From the NCBI RefSeq assembly GCF_947499945.1, contig NZ_CANMQD010000002.1, positions 124,001 through 188,000 of the forward strand: a stretch of DNA of 64,000 bases, given 5' to 3'. The DNA is from an uncultured Sulfitobacter sp. (GTDB lineage: Bacteria > Pseudomonadota > Alphaproteobacteria > Rhodobacterales > Rhodobacteraceae). Below are positions 36,146 through 45,526 of the stretch, one piece after another. Within the stretch, counting starts at the first letter, position 1; every line of letters starts with the position of its first letter. A model generated the notes under the pieces. The model was not told the origin of the DNA, made no database searches, and saw nothing but the letters and a program-made list of their open reading frames with translations. Made by a program: the position numbers and the translations under genes.

Positions 36146-37339
36146 TCAGCCTTTGACGGCTTTCACGATCTTCTGAGCGCCGTCTTTGAGGTTATCAGCC
36201 GCGATCACGTCGAGGCCGGAATTGTTGATGATGGCTTTGCCTTCTTCAACGTTGGTCCCTTCGAGGCGCACGACGAGCGGCACTTTGAGGCCGACCTCTT
36301 TGACTGCGGCCACAACGCCCTCGGCGATGACATCGCAGCGCATGATGCCGCCGAAGATGTTCACCAAAATGCCTTTGACCTGCGGGTCGGAGGTGATGAT
36401 TTTAAAGGCCTCGGTCACTTTCTCTTTGGTGGCACCGCCGCCAACGTCGAGGAAGTTCGCAGGCTCTGCGCCGTAAAGTTTGATGATGTCCATGGTGGCC
36501 ATCGCGAGACCCGCACCGTTGACCATGCAACCGATTTCGCCGTCAAGGGCGATGTAGTTCAGGTCATACTTGGAAGCTTCGAGCTCTTTGCTGTCTTCTT
36601 CTGTCTCGTCGCGCAGCTCAGACACTTCGGCCTGACGGTACATGGCGTTGCCGTCAAAAGACACTTTTGCATCGAGCACTTTGAGATCACCGGAGTCAGT
36701 AACGATTAGCGGGTTGATTTCCAGCATTTCCATATCGCGCTCGAGGAATGCTTTGTAGAGGATGCCCATGAGCGAGACGCACTGCTTGACCGCTTTGCCT
36801 GTGAGGCCCAGCTCGAACGCGATGCGGCGGCCGTGGAATGCTTGGAAGCCCGTGGCAGGATCAACGGAGAAGTTGATGATTTTCTCTGGTGTGGAAGCAG
36901 CGACTTCTTCGATGTCCATGCCGCCTTCGGTGGAGCAGACGAAGCCTACGCGGGATGTTTCGCGGTCAACCAGCAGGGCGAGGTAGAGTTCAGTCTCAAT
37001 GCCGGAGCCATCTTCAATATAGACGCGGTTGACCTGCTTGCCTGCGGGGCCAGTCTGGTGCGTGACCAATGTACGGCCCAGCATCTTCTTGGCTTCTTCC
37101 GCTGCCTCGGCCACGGATTTGGTTAGGCGTACGCCACCTGCCTCGCCTGCGCCTTCTTCTTTGAACTTACCTTTGCCACGGCCACCAGCGTGGATTTGCG
37201 CCTTTACCACCCACAGCGGGCCATCAAGTTCGCCTGCAGCATTTTTTGCATCTTCGGCTTTGAGGACAACGCGTCCGTCGGAAACTGGTGCGCCGTAGCT
37301 GCGCAGAAGAGCTTTTGCCTGATATTCATGGATGTTCAT
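36146..37339 (-). CDS. sucC: Succinyl-CoA synthetase beta subunit
   Basis: A 397-aa ATP-grasp subunit. It opens with [16 protein letters not shown], has the [15 protein letters not shown] nucleotide region (about 45-60), and the C-terminal [16 protein letters not shown]. The start at 37339 gives the family's universal N-terminus; an open frame reaches 37384 but is not conserved. First gene of the suc run; two TGTGATCACA palindromes lie about 110-140 bp upstream. Confidence 0.97.
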   Translation of the reverse strand: MNIHEYQAKALLRSYGAPVSDGRVVLKAEDAKNAAGELDGPLWVVKAQIHAGGRGKGKFKEEGAGEAGGVRLTKSVAEAAEEAKKMLGRTLVTHQTGPAGKQVNRVYIEDGSGIETELYLALLVDRETSRVGFVCSTEGGMDIEEVAASTPEKIINFSVDPATGFQAFHGRRIAFELGLTGKAVKQCVSLMGILYKAFLERDMEMLEINPLIVTDSGDLKVLDAKVSFDGNAMYRQAEVSELRDETEEDSKELEASKYDLNYIALDGEIGCMVNGAGLAMATMDIIKLYGAEPANFLDVGGGATKEKVTEAFKIITSDPQVKGILVNIFGGIMRCDVIAEGVVAAVKEVGLKVPLVVRLEGTNVEEGKAIINNSGLDVIAADNLKDGAQKIVKAVKG

Positions 37340-37451
37340 AAGCGACGGTCCCGTCTTTGGTTCTGATTTAAGCGTGATATACACGGATTGCGTAATTTTT
37401 CCTGAACAGCATTGAGCAGCTGGATGAATAAATCCAGACTAAAATGACATT

Positions 37452-37482
37452 TGTGATCACACGGTCAGAACGTGTGATCACA
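37452..37482. promoter_or_regulatory. Tandem TGTGATCACA palindromes upstream of sucC
   Basis: Two perfect 10-bp palindromes, TGTGATCACA at 37452-37461 and 37473-37482, are 21 bp apart start to start. Together they form a larger inverted repeat with 14-bp arms (TTTGTGATCACACG and its complement). They sit 113 bp upstream of the sucC ATG. The same 10-mer pair precedes sdhC. Two-turn spacing suits two dimers bound on one DNA face. The regulator is unidentified. Confidence 0.65.
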
Positions 37483-37598
37483 AATGCGGGAATGTTTGGA
37501 AAATAATGTCAAAGAGTGCGGGTTTCCGGATTGAAACCGTTCACTTCTTGTCAAAATCGCAACAGATTGGAAGCAGGTTTTGGCCTACTTGCCACGGA

Positions 37599-38633
37599 TC
37601 AAAGCGGAATCAGTGCCCAATAGTCGAGGTCAAGCAGGACGGTCGGGAGGTATTTGCCGTCTTCTCCGCGCAGATCGAACGGCTTGCCGCCTTTTGTGGC
37701 CACAAGGCGAAGGCGGATGGCGCCTACACCGGGCGTGGAGGTTTCCGCTTTGTCTAGGACTTCGCTCCACGCGCGTACTGTGTCGCCTGCGAGGCAGGGG
37801 TTGGCGTGGGCGCCGCCGTTGAGGCCTACAACCATTTGCGCATTTGCGAGGCCGTTGAAGGACAAGGCGCGGGCCATGGAGATGACGTGACCGCCGTAGA
37901 TCAGGCGAGAGCCGTCAGGGCGAGCGGAGGTGTCAAAGTGGACCTTGGCCGTGTTCTGCCACAGGCGCGTGGCCATCATGTGTTCGGCCTCTTCGATTGT
38001 CACGCCATCAATGTGATCGATCTTTTCGCCAATTTCGTAGTCAGCAAAGCGGTGCGGCTCTCCTGCGAGGGCAAAGTTGTATTTGGTGAAATCGAGACCC
38101 TCGGGGATGACCAGATCGGCGGCTTTGATTGCCTCGGGAAGATCGGGGATGACCGTTTCAGGCGCTGGTGCGGAGGCATCGCGTTTGCGGACCATGACCC
38201 AGCGGACGTATTCCATCACTGCTTCATCATGCTGGTTTAGGCCGCGGGTACGCACATAGAGGACGCCGGTTTTGCCGTTCGAGTTCTGCTTGAGGCCAAT
38301 GACTTCGGATTCGGAGCGCAGCGTGTCGCCAGGCCAGACGGGCAGGAGCCAGCGCCCTTGGGCATAGCCGAGGTTAGCAACGGCATTGAGGGACACATCG
38401 GGGACGGACTTGCCGAACACCACATGGAAGGCGATCATATCGTCGAGCGGACTAAAGGGCAGGCCGCAGTCTTGGGCAAATTGATCAGAAGAGTAGAGTG
38501 CGTGGCGAGCAGGGTAGAGCGCGTGGTAGAGTGCGCGTTCGCCCATTTTCACTGTGCGTGGGACAGCGTGGGTGAGGATTTGACCGATTGTATAATCTTC
38601 GAAGAAATTACCTGCGTTTGTTTTCGTGGCCAT
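37599..38633 (-). CDS. mch: Mesaconyl-CoA hydratase (beta-methylmalyl-CoA dehydratase)
   Basis: A 344-aa double hot-dog (MaoC-like) dehydratase of the ethylmalonyl-CoA pathway, interconverting mesaconyl-C1-CoA and beta-methylmalyl-CoA. The sequence is close to Rhodobacter Mch, with the first MaoC module from NFFEDYTIGQ (about 9) and the second from HRFADYEIGEKI (about 193); YGGHVISMARALSFNGL holds the second active-site region. Downstream of mcl2, NnrU and DUF1737 genes with gaps of a few bases. The same set lies near sucCD in Rhodobacter. Confidence 0.9.
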   Translation of the reverse strand: MATKTNAGNFFEDYTIGQILTHAVPRTVKMGERALYHALYPARHALYSSDQFAQDCGLPFSPLDDMIAFHVVFGKSVPDVSLNAVANLGYAQGRWLLPVWPGDTLRSESEVIGLKQNSNGKTGVLYVRTRGLNQHDEAVMEYVRWVMVRKRDASAPAPETVIPDLPEAIKAADLVIPEGLDFTKYNFALAGEPHRFADYEIGEKIDHIDGVTIEEAEHMMATRLWQNTAKVHFDTSARPDGSRLIYGGHVISMARALSFNGLANAQMVVGLNGGAHANPCLAGDTVRAWSEVLDKAETSTPGVGAIRLRLVATKGGKPFDLRGEDGKYLPTVLLDLDYWALIPL

Positions 38634-38635
38634 GC

Positions 38636-38839
38636 TCAGTGTGCTCCCAGTTTTGTCTCAGGGGTGTAATCGCCCTCGACTTCTTTTACCACCGACTGGC
38701 CACAGCGCATTACGCCTGCGGCATGGTCCCATGTCTGGGTGGGGGTGCCGTAAAGCTCCCACCCCTTGTTCAGAGCATCGGTAACTTTATGACAAAAAGC
38801 GGAAGTGTCTTCTTCGGATAGAAAGCGGTAAAGTTTCAT
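38636..38839 (-). CDS. DUF1737 small protein
   Basis: A 67-aa protein with the family's YRFLSEEDTSAFCHKVTDALNKGWELYG opening and MRCGQSVVKEVEG. No membrane segment or catalytic motif. It ends 2 bp before the mch start and lies 17 bp from the NnrU-like gene, so it belongs to the same transcript as the ethylmalonyl-CoA genes. Function unknown. Confidence 0.85.
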   Translation of the reverse strand: MKLYRFLSEEDTSAFCHKVTDALNKGWELYGTPTQTWDHAAGVMRCGQSVVKEVEGDYTPETKLGAH

Positions 38840-38856
38840 CTGGGTTTTCCTAGAAT

Positions 38857-39411
38857 TCAGGAGAATGGATTAACGCCGAGGGCAGCATGGATGCCTGCAA
38901 TGACGACGTACATCACAACGCTGATAATGATCAGGCGGATGTATGTTCGGCGGCCAGCGGGTGCAGGTGCTGTCCATTCAGGCTGTGCGCGGTTGATCAG
39001 GATGACCGAGCCTACAGCCCATGCAAGCAAGCCGCCGAACAAGATGATCGAGGCCAAATCACCATTGACCAAAAGGTGGGCAGCGGCCCAGATTTTCACG
39101 GCAAGGAGTTGGGGATGGCGGGTCTTATAGGCAGGCCATGCTTTCGCACCTTTGGCTGCGGAGGAGCCGTAAATCCAAAGGGCAAGCACCATTGCGAGGT
39201 TGTTGATGCCTGTCAGGAACGCGGGTGGATACCAGATGTTGACCATCTCGGCGCTGCGGTAGCCGATGATCATGAGGATGAGGGATGCCACGATGGCAAC
39301 GGCTACGATGCCTTTGCCAGCGTTGCCCATAGCCGCGCGTTGGGCGGGCACGAGGCGTTTGAAATAATGGGCGGCGATCCAGAGGATGAGGCCAATAATA
39401 AGAAGGGTCAT
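38857..39411 (-). CDS. NnrU-like membrane protein
   Basis: A 184-aa protein with about five membrane helices (2-20, 35-55, 68-88, 105-140, 155-177). The HPQLLAVKIWAAAHLLVNGDLASIILFGG stretch, with two histidines in or near helices, is the NnrU-family core. NnrU was first seen beside nitric-oxide reductase genes; many homologues have no link to denitrification, and none is visible here. The start 4 bp after the mcl2 stop is chosen; the longer frame overlaps mcl2. Confidence 0.82.
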   Translation of the reverse strand: MTLLIIGLILWIAAHYFKRLVPAQRAAMGNAGKGIVAVAIVASLILMIIGYRSAEMVNIWYPPAFLTGINNLAMVLALWIYGSSAAKGAKAWPAYKTRHPQLLAVKIWAAAHLLVNGDLASIILFGGLLAWAVGSVILINRAQPEWTAPAPAGRRTYIRLIIISVVMYVVIAGIHAALGVNPFS

Positions 39412-39415
39412 GGAG

Positions 39416-40273
39416 CTACTCCGAGCTGAGGGCGTTGATTGCGTCCAGCTTTGCCAGTGTTTCACGGGCCGTTGCAACATGTAGATTCTCGACGATCTTA
39501 CCATCGACCACGGCGACGCCTTGTCCTGTCGCCTCGCATTCCTCGAATGCGGCGATCTGGCGGCGGGCCAGTTCGACCTCGGCCTCAGACGGCGAGAAGG
39601 CTTCGTTCGCGACATCAAGTTGCGCGGGGTGAATCACAGTTTTGCCGTCAAAGCCCATGTCGCGCCCTTGGTCACATTCAACGCGGTGCCCCTCATCATC
39701 TTTGAACGCGTTGTAGACGCCGTCGATGAGGGCGATGCCGTAGGCCTTGCCTGCGAGGACACACAGACCGAGGCCTGTCATCATGGGAAGGCGGTCCGCG
39801 CGGGGGCGCGTTTGCAGCTCTTTGGCGAGGTCGTTGGTGCCCATGACCATGCCTTGCAGCTTGGGGTGGGCTGCGATGGCGGCGGCGTTGAGCATGCCGA
39901 GCGGTGATTCCATCATGGCCCACAGGGGAATGTTGCCCGTGAATGTGGCCAAGGCGTCGAGGTCGGCGGGGTTGTCTACCTTGGGCAGCAGGATCGCGTC
40001 TGCGCCCATTTTTGCAGCGGCTTTCGCATCATCGGCACCCCATTCGGTGTCGAGGCCATTGATGCGGATGATCTTCATGCGGTTGCCGTAGCCGCCTGTG
40101 GCCAATGCCTCGGCCAGCGTGGCGCGGGCGGCGACCTTTTCCTCGGGGATCACGGCGTCTTCGAGATCAAAGATAATCGCGTCGGCGGGCAGGCCGCGTG
40201 CCTTGTCCAGTGCGCGGGGTTTGGAGCCGGGGATGTAGAGGACGGACCGAAGGGGACGGGCGATTGAGGGCAT
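39416..40273 (-). CDS. mcl2: (3S)-malyl-CoA thioesterase Mcl2
   Basis: HpcH/HpaI (CitE-like) family protein of 285 aa. RSVLYIPGSKPRALDKARGL (about 8-27), the metal-site FDLEDAV, the MGTNDLAKEL segment and VDGKIVENLHVATAR closely match Rhodobacter Mcl2, which hydrolyses (S)-malyl-CoA to malate and CoA in the ethylmalonyl-CoA/acetate assimilation route. A plain malyl-CoA lyase is the alternative but fits less well. The ATG at 40273 follows AGGAG; an open extension to 40327 is not conserved. Confidence 0.85.
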   Translation of the reverse strand: MPSIARPLRSVLYIPGSKPRALDKARGLPADAIIFDLEDAVIPEEKVAARATLAEALATGGYGNRMKIIRINGLDTEWGADDAKAAAKMGADAILLPKVDNPADLDALATFTGNIPLWAMMESPLGMLNAAAIAAHPKLQGMVMGTNDLAKELQTRPRADRLPMMTGLGLCVLAGKAYGIALIDGVYNAFKDDEGHRVECDQGRDMGFDGKTVIHPAQLDVANEAFSPSEAEVELARRQIAAFEECEATGQGVAVVDGKIVENLHVATARETLAKLDAINALSSE

Positions 40274-40536
40274 GGAAGAGCTCCTTGGGTGGTGGGTTGC
40301 GCAATAAAGTTGCGTGCAGAGGGGCATTTTGGCGCAAAAACTTCAAGTCAAAACGTGCCGCAGTGCGGCGAAACCTGCTTTGCAACGGGATGCGAACGCT
40401 GCGTTAACTCCGTTTTCAGGGGTGTGCGGGCAGGATTGGAGCGTTGCTGAAGCAGGACTTGGGATGCGGGTGTGACGGATCGGATCAATCGGGGGCAACG
40501 GTATTTGCCGCCCGGCCATACTGGAAGGGCAATGAT

Positions 40537-40869
40537 ATGACACGGACTGCAAAGATTATTCACCTTGCCGCGTTGACGGTTGCGGCAACGATTTACGTTG
40601 CGCTGACAACACAGGCGGTGGCGCAATCACAGCGCAACTGTGGACCGCGTGAAGCAGTGGTTGAGCGATTGGCGAGTGGTTATGGCGAAACGCGGCAATC
40701 TGTGGGGATCGGGTCGAACAACGCGATGGTTGAGGTTTTTGCCAGTGATCAGACGGGAAGCTGGACGATTCTGGTAACTATGCCCACGGGGGTGACTTGC
40801 CTTGTGGCGTCGGGGCAGTCGTTCGAGGAAGTCGCCGAAGCGCTGCCCGCAAAGGGAAATGACGCTTAG
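40537..40869 (+). CDS. Small secreted protein
   Basis: A 110-aa product from the ATG at 40537 with a signal peptide (about 1-30, AVAQ) and a compact mature domain holding two cysteines (NCGPREAVVERLASGYGE and TCLVASGQSFEE) that could form a disulfide. Related short proteins occur widely in Rhodobacterales without assigned function. Divergent from mcl2 and convergent with the TSUP permease. Confidence 0.65.
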   Translation: MTRTAKIIHLAALTVAATIYVALTTQAVAQSQRNCGPREAVVERLASGYGETRQSVGIGSNNAMVEVFASDQTGSWTILVTMPTGVTCLVASGQSFEEVAEALPAKGNDA

Positions 40870-40881
40870 GTCGAGCTCAAA

Positions 40882-41637
40882 CTAAGTCAGCCCGTCCCAG
40901 ATGAGTTTGACACCTGTGACAGTGAGCAGGACATAGGTGAGGGCGAAAAATGCACGTTCCGGCACGATCCGGTGGGCGCGTACGCCGAGCCATGCGCCGA
41001 CAAGCGCGAAGGGGGCGAGAACAAGGTTTGCCTGTGCCGTTTCTATCGTGAACATGCCGAGGAAGGCGTAGGGGATGAATTTGGCGATATTGACGGCCCA
41101 GAAGATGAGTACTGAGGTTGCCTGATATCCAGTTTTGCTAAGGCCACGCGACAGTAGGAAGACAGCCGCAGGGGGGCCGCCTGCGTGGCTGACAAAGCTG
41201 GTGAAGCCGACAGCGATGCCAGCGATGAGGCCTGCGCCGTCGGGCATGTGATGTGCGCCCATTTTGAGCCAGCCGCGTTTGACGCTGATCTGCCACGCGA
41301 CGAAGCCGACGGAGACAAGCCCGATGAGCAGGCGCAAGAGGTCAGGGGAGGCGATGCGGTACAGGGCGGCGCCGAGAGCCACACCGGGCAGAGCGCCTGC
41401 GATGATCAGGAGTGCCTCGCGCAGGTGCCAGCGGCCCCAATAAGGTTTGAGCGATGCCACATCGATGAGCATGAGCAAGGGCAGCATAACGCCCAGTGCA
41501 AGGCCCGGATCGACAACGAGGGCAAGTACGGATGCAGAAGCGAAAGCGGCACCAGAGCCGAATCCGCCTTTGGATATGCCCGCGAAGAGGACCGCAGGTC
41601 CGGCAATGGCAAAGAACCAAAGATCGAGAATGAGCAT
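40882..41637 (-). CDS. TSUP (TauE/SafE) family permease
   Basis: A 251-aa membrane protein with about eight helices and the two-repeat TSUP pattern: an opening AGPAVLFAGISKGGFGSGAAF and a second half with GFTSFVSHAGGPPAAVFLL. Characterised members export sulfite, sulfoacetate or sulfolactate. The substrate cannot be inferred from position, since no sulfonate gene is adjacent. Start at 41637 begins the first helix; the open frame to 41799 adds an unlikely soluble lead. Confidence 0.85.
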   Translation of the reverse strand: MLILDLWFFAIAGPAVLFAGISKGGFGSGAAFASASVLALVVDPGLALGVMLPLLMLIDVASLKPYWGRWHLREALLIIAGALPGVALGAALYRIASPDLLRLLIGLVSVGFVAWQISVKRGWLKMGAHHMPDGAGLIAGIAVGFTSFVSHAGGPPAAVFLLSRGLSKTGYQATSVLIFWAVNIAKFIPYAFLGMFTIETAQANLVLAPFALVGAWLGVRAHRIVPERAFFALTYVLLTVTGVKLIWDGLT

Positions 41638-41730
41638 GAGTGCCTCTTGAATTCGCGCTGGTGTGATTATCTTTGACAGGTAGTGCAACGCGCACCAACC
41701 TTTGATTTTGTCCGTTGGGAGGACCCCTAT

Positions 41731-42162
41731 ATGAAGACTTTGCTCATCACGACCAGTTTGATCCTTGGTTTGGCGGGAGCGAGCTTTGCGCAGTCCCAAG
41801 AGACGGAAGTGGGCATTGTGAAGATGTCTGAGTCGAGCCTTTTGGTGCGCGATATGATTGGTGAGCCTGTATATAACTTTCGCGGGCGTCCAAACACCGA
41901 AGACCGTATGCCGCTGTCGGGACTGGAGCGGTTCGAGCGGGTTGCCTCGATAAAGGATGTGATGATCAACACAGATGGTACTGTCGAAGCGCTGGTTCTG
42001 AGTGTTGGTGGGTTTTGGGGGCTTGCCGACCGTGAAGTGACTGCCGCAATAGATGGTGTCAGCGTGGTGACGGATGTGCGTGGTGATAAGTACTTTGTAA
42101 TCTACGCGTATGAAGAGACGCTCGATAACGCGCGTAGATTCAATAAATTTGATTTGGAGTAG
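41731..42162 (+). CDS. Secreted PRC-barrel protein A
   Basis: A 143-aa protein with a signal peptide (1-20, SFAQ) and a PRC-barrel-like domain from about 35: LLVRDMIGEPVYNF, then IKDVMINTDGTVEALVLSVGGFWGLADREV. PRC-barrel domains sit in photosynthetic reaction-centre H subunit and in RimM; secreted stand-alone copies are common in Rhizobiales/Rhodobacterales with unknown role. GGGAGGA lies 8 nt upstream of the ATG. A paralogue follows 130 bp downstream. Confidence 0.8.
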   Translation: MKTLLITTSLILGLAGASFAQSQETEVGIVKMSESSLLVRDMIGEPVYNFRGRPNTEDRMPLSGLERFERVASIKDVMINTDGTVEALVLSVGGFWGLADREVTAAIDGVSVVTDVRGDKYFVIYAYEETLDNARRFNKFDLE

Positions 42163-42292
42163 TTGATGACAGACGGCTACGTGAATTTTAAGAAATTTAG
42201 ATTTTGATAAATATCTATGGAACGTATTGTCGCAGGTCGGGTTGGTATCTCAGAAGTTACAGAGATGTAGCAATAACTTAGGAGACACCAAA

Positions 42293-42730
42293 ATGAAAAA
42301 CTTTCTCGCATCTACAGCAGTACTTATGTCACTCACCGGCGCCGCATTTGCGGACGGTCACTCCAAGATGTCCGATGTTGGCACTGTAAGCGCAGAGCCA
42401 ACTGATTTTTTCGCATCTGACCTGATTGGCATGCGCATCTACAATGTAGACGTAGAATTCGACGCGACACAGCCAGTGTTGGCCGACGCGGAAAAAGAAT
42501 GGGACGATATCGGTGAGATCAACGACATCATCGTAACTGCGGATGGAAAAGTATCGGCAGTGATTCTGGGCATTGGCGGTTTCATCGGTATCGGCGAACG
42601 CGATGTGTCCGTGCCAATGAGTTCCATCATGGTGCTGACCGAAACTGACGACGACGATCGTTTCTTGGTCGTGAAGACGTCTAAAGAAATGCTCGAAAAA
42701 GCACCAGCTTTCGAGCGCGACGACATGTAA
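42293..42730 (+). CDS. Secreted PRC-barrel protein B (paralogue of the preceding gene)
   Basis: A 145-aa protein with a signal peptide (1-20, AFAD) and a PRC-barrel-like domain: FASDLIGMRIYNV, then IGEINDIIVTADGKVSAVILGIGGFIGIGERDVSVP, clearly parallel to the upstream gene. The mature protein is acidic. An AGGAGA motif precedes the ATG at 42293, and a strong terminator follows, so it may be expressed from its own AT-rich promoter region (42163-42292). Confidence 0.82.
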   Translation: MKNFLASTAVLMSLTGAAFADGHSKMSDVGTVSAEPTDFFASDLIGMRIYNVDVEFDATQPVLADAEKEWDDIGEINDIIVTADGKVSAVILGIGGFIGIGERDVSVPMSSIMVLTETDDDDRFLVVKTSKEMLEKAPAFERDDM

Positions 42731-42791
42731 ATCGTTTCGTGCCTGTCGCAGAATTCATCCGCGATAGTCCGACGGAAGTCGATACTTGCAG

Positions 42792-42819
42792 AAAGGTCAT
42801 CCCTAGGGGTGGCCTTTTT
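42792..42819 (+). terminator. Rho-independent terminator after the PRC-barrel genes
   Basis: AAAGGTCATCCC pairs with GGGGTGGCCTTT across a 2-nt centre, including two G-U pairs, followed by a T-run. It lies 62 bp after the PRC-barrel B stop. Confidence 0.8.
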
Positions 42820-42974
42820 GCGTACTCGCAGCTGCACGTGGCAGGTGTCTTTCGATAAGTGGTAACTAAATTCGACGTTGCCTTGATCGGAGTGCATAAA
42901 TTGGAACGGAGGCGGCGGCGGGCGCGTTAGATATCGAATACAAATTTTCTAATCGCAAACAAGGAGTTTCAGTT

Positions 42975-43286
42975 ATGACCCGCTTTTCCCCATCCTTTAC
43001 ATTTTTGGGTTCCGTTGCAATCGCTGCCCTCATCGGATTGGCGCCCATTGCGCATGCGTCGGACGCGCCGAACACTAATGCAAAGGCAATTCCCCAAGAT
43101 CCGGACGCGACAATCGACAAAGCATTACCTGCTGATGAAATGGTCGGCGATGAAGCGCCAACAGGTACCACATTCGACGTTGATCCAGACAGTGCGACAG
43201 TAGACGGGACGCCGCGTACAGCGGAAAAGGCCTATGTAAATACGCAGAGCGAAGAGGCCGAAGTTGGTATTCCCAACTCGGAGTGA
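42975..43286 (+). CDS. Small secreted acidic protein
   Basis: A 103-aa protein with a signal peptide (1-29, AHAS) and a mature part rich in Asp, Glu, Pro and Thr (DPDATIDKALPADEMVGDEAP), no cysteines, probably disordered. AAGGAG lies 9 nt before the ATG. It is 84 bp upstream of mdh on the same strand. No family recognised. Confidence 0.65.
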   Translation: MTRFSPSFTFLGSVAIAALIGLAPIAHASDAPNTNAKAIPQDPDATIDKALPADEMVGDEAPTGTTFDVDPDSATVDGTPRTAEKAYVNTQSEEAEVGIPNSE

Positions 43287-44333
<1,047 letters not shown>

Positions 44334-44354
44334 GCAGACGCTGGATGAGAATTT

Positions 44355-44385
44355 AAAAGGCGCGCCCAAGAAGGCGCGCCTTTTT
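44355..44385 (+). terminator. Rho-independent terminator after mdh
   Basis: AAAAGGCGCGCC (44355-44366), a 6-nt loop and GGCGCGCCTTTT (44373-44384) plus a further T form a 12-bp stem with a U-tract, 21 bp after the mdh stop. It insulates mdh from the sdh operon. Confidence 0.92.
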
Positions 44386-44414
44386 CGTTAATTAACATAG
44401 ATGAGTCGCTGAAG

Positions 44415-44444
44415 TGTGATCACAGTGTTATTTCTGTGATCACA
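44415..44444. promoter_or_regulatory. Tandem TGTGATCACA palindromes upstream of sdhC
   Basis: TGTGATCACA occurs at 44415-44424 and again at 44435-44444, 20 bp apart start to start, inside a 10-bp-arm inverted repeat (GTGATCACAG and complement). The pair lies 127 bp upstream of the sdhC ATG. It matches the pair upstream of sucC in sequence, spacing and distance, suggesting co-regulation of the two TCA operons. Confidence 0.65.
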
Positions 44445-44571
44445 AATTTGCTGCACTGCGATAATTTTCAGTAGAATTAGCGCAAACAGGCGCTCATCTG
44501 ACTGCTTGTCCCCGTGACAGCGGCGAAAAATACGTTAGTAGTAAAGCCAAGTAGCCACAAAGGAGCCTGAT

Positions 44572-44955
44572 ATGGCCGATGTGAACCGGGGCAACCGTCC
44601 TCTTTCGCCACACTTGTCGATTTACCGCCCGCAGCTGACGTCGATGACGTCGATCCTGACACGGATTACGGGCAACGCGATGCTGATTTCTGCACTGTTA
44701 ATTGTCTGGTGGTTTCTTGCTGCCGCAAGCGGTCCTGCCTATTTCGATATCGTAAACGGATTTCTGACCAGCTGGTTCGGTGATTTGATCATGTTCTTCT
44801 CTGTGTTGGGGCTGTGGTATCACACGCTGGCCGGTGTACGGCACTTGATCTGGGACAATGCTGTGATGATGGATATCGAGACGGCGGAGAAGCTGGGCTG
44901 GGCCTGTATTGGCGGGTCTGTTCTGTTGACGATCATTACAGTTATCGCGGTTTGA
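44572..44955 (+). CDS. sdhC: Succinate dehydrogenase cytochrome b556 subunit
   Basis: A 127-aa membrane anchor with three helices (about 30-52, 62-85, 105-127). RPLSPHLSIYRPQLTSMTSILTRITG is the SdhC N-terminal quinone-site signature, and the haem-ligand His is in YHTLAGVRHLIWD. AGGAGCC precedes the ATG. First gene of the sdh run. Confidence 0.95.
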   Translation: MADVNRGNRPLSPHLSIYRPQLTSMTSILTRITGNAMLISALLIVWWFLAAASGPAYFDIVNGFLTSWFGDLIMFFSVLGLWYHTLAGVRHLIWDNAVMMDIETAEKLGWACIGGSVLLTIITVIAV

Positions 44956-44965
44956 GGAGAATACC

Positions 44966-45337
44966 ATGGCATTTATGACAGACCGCAAACGCGCTATGGG
45001 ACTCGGCTCTGCCAAGTCCGGCACGGCGCATCACTGGTCCATGACCATCAGCTCGGTTGCTTTGCTGATCCTGCTGCCATTGTTCGTGTTCACCTTTGGT
45101 GCAGCATTGGGCGGTACATATGAAGAGATCGTCGCCTACTATAGCCGTCCGTTCCCAGCGATCATCGCCGCACTGACCATTCTGGTGACGTTCAAGCATT
45201 TCAACGATGGCGTGCAAACGCTGCTTGAGGATTATGTGCACGGGTTGGCGCAAAAAGTGTCCATCGTTGTGATGACCTGCATCAGCTACGGTGCTGCGGC
45301 GGTTGGTATCTTTGCGATTGCGAAATTGGCCCTGTAA
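44966..45337 (+). CDS. sdhD: Succinate dehydrogenase membrane anchor subunit
   Basis: A 123-aa, three-helix anchor (about 28-50, 60-80, 95-120). The opening RKRAMGLGSAKSGTAHHWSMTISS and the TFKHFNDGVQTLLEDYVH segment, with histidines suited to haem or quinone binding, match alphaproteobacterial SdhD. It starts 10 bp after sdhC. A 189-bp spacer without recognised genes separates it from sdhA. Confidence 0.93.
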   Translation: MAFMTDRKRAMGLGSAKSGTAHHWSMTISSVALLILLPLFVFTFGAALGGTYEEIVAYYSRPFPAIIAALTILVTFKHFNDGVQTLLEDYVHGLAQKVSIVVMTCISYGAAAVGIFAIAKLAL

Positions 45338-45526
45338 TATCGGGTGCGACATATGGCGTGGCGGATTGCCCCTAGGCGTTTTCGCCGCCCATGCTAGATT
45401 GAGTCCAAAGGCGGGTCGCTCTGCCGATAGGGACTACCGGATTTCAGACGCCTCAAGGGCGTTGGTGACATAGACAGGGTCGTGACCGGTTTCCGGTTGG
45501 GTCCCAAACATTGAAGAGGGCGCGAT

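Noticed and set aside
45338-45526. Short frames in the sdhD-sdhA spacer
   Set aside because: They are very short, lack ribosome-binding sites and show no recognisable features; a small GGCG-TTTT-CGCC hairpin is too weak to call.
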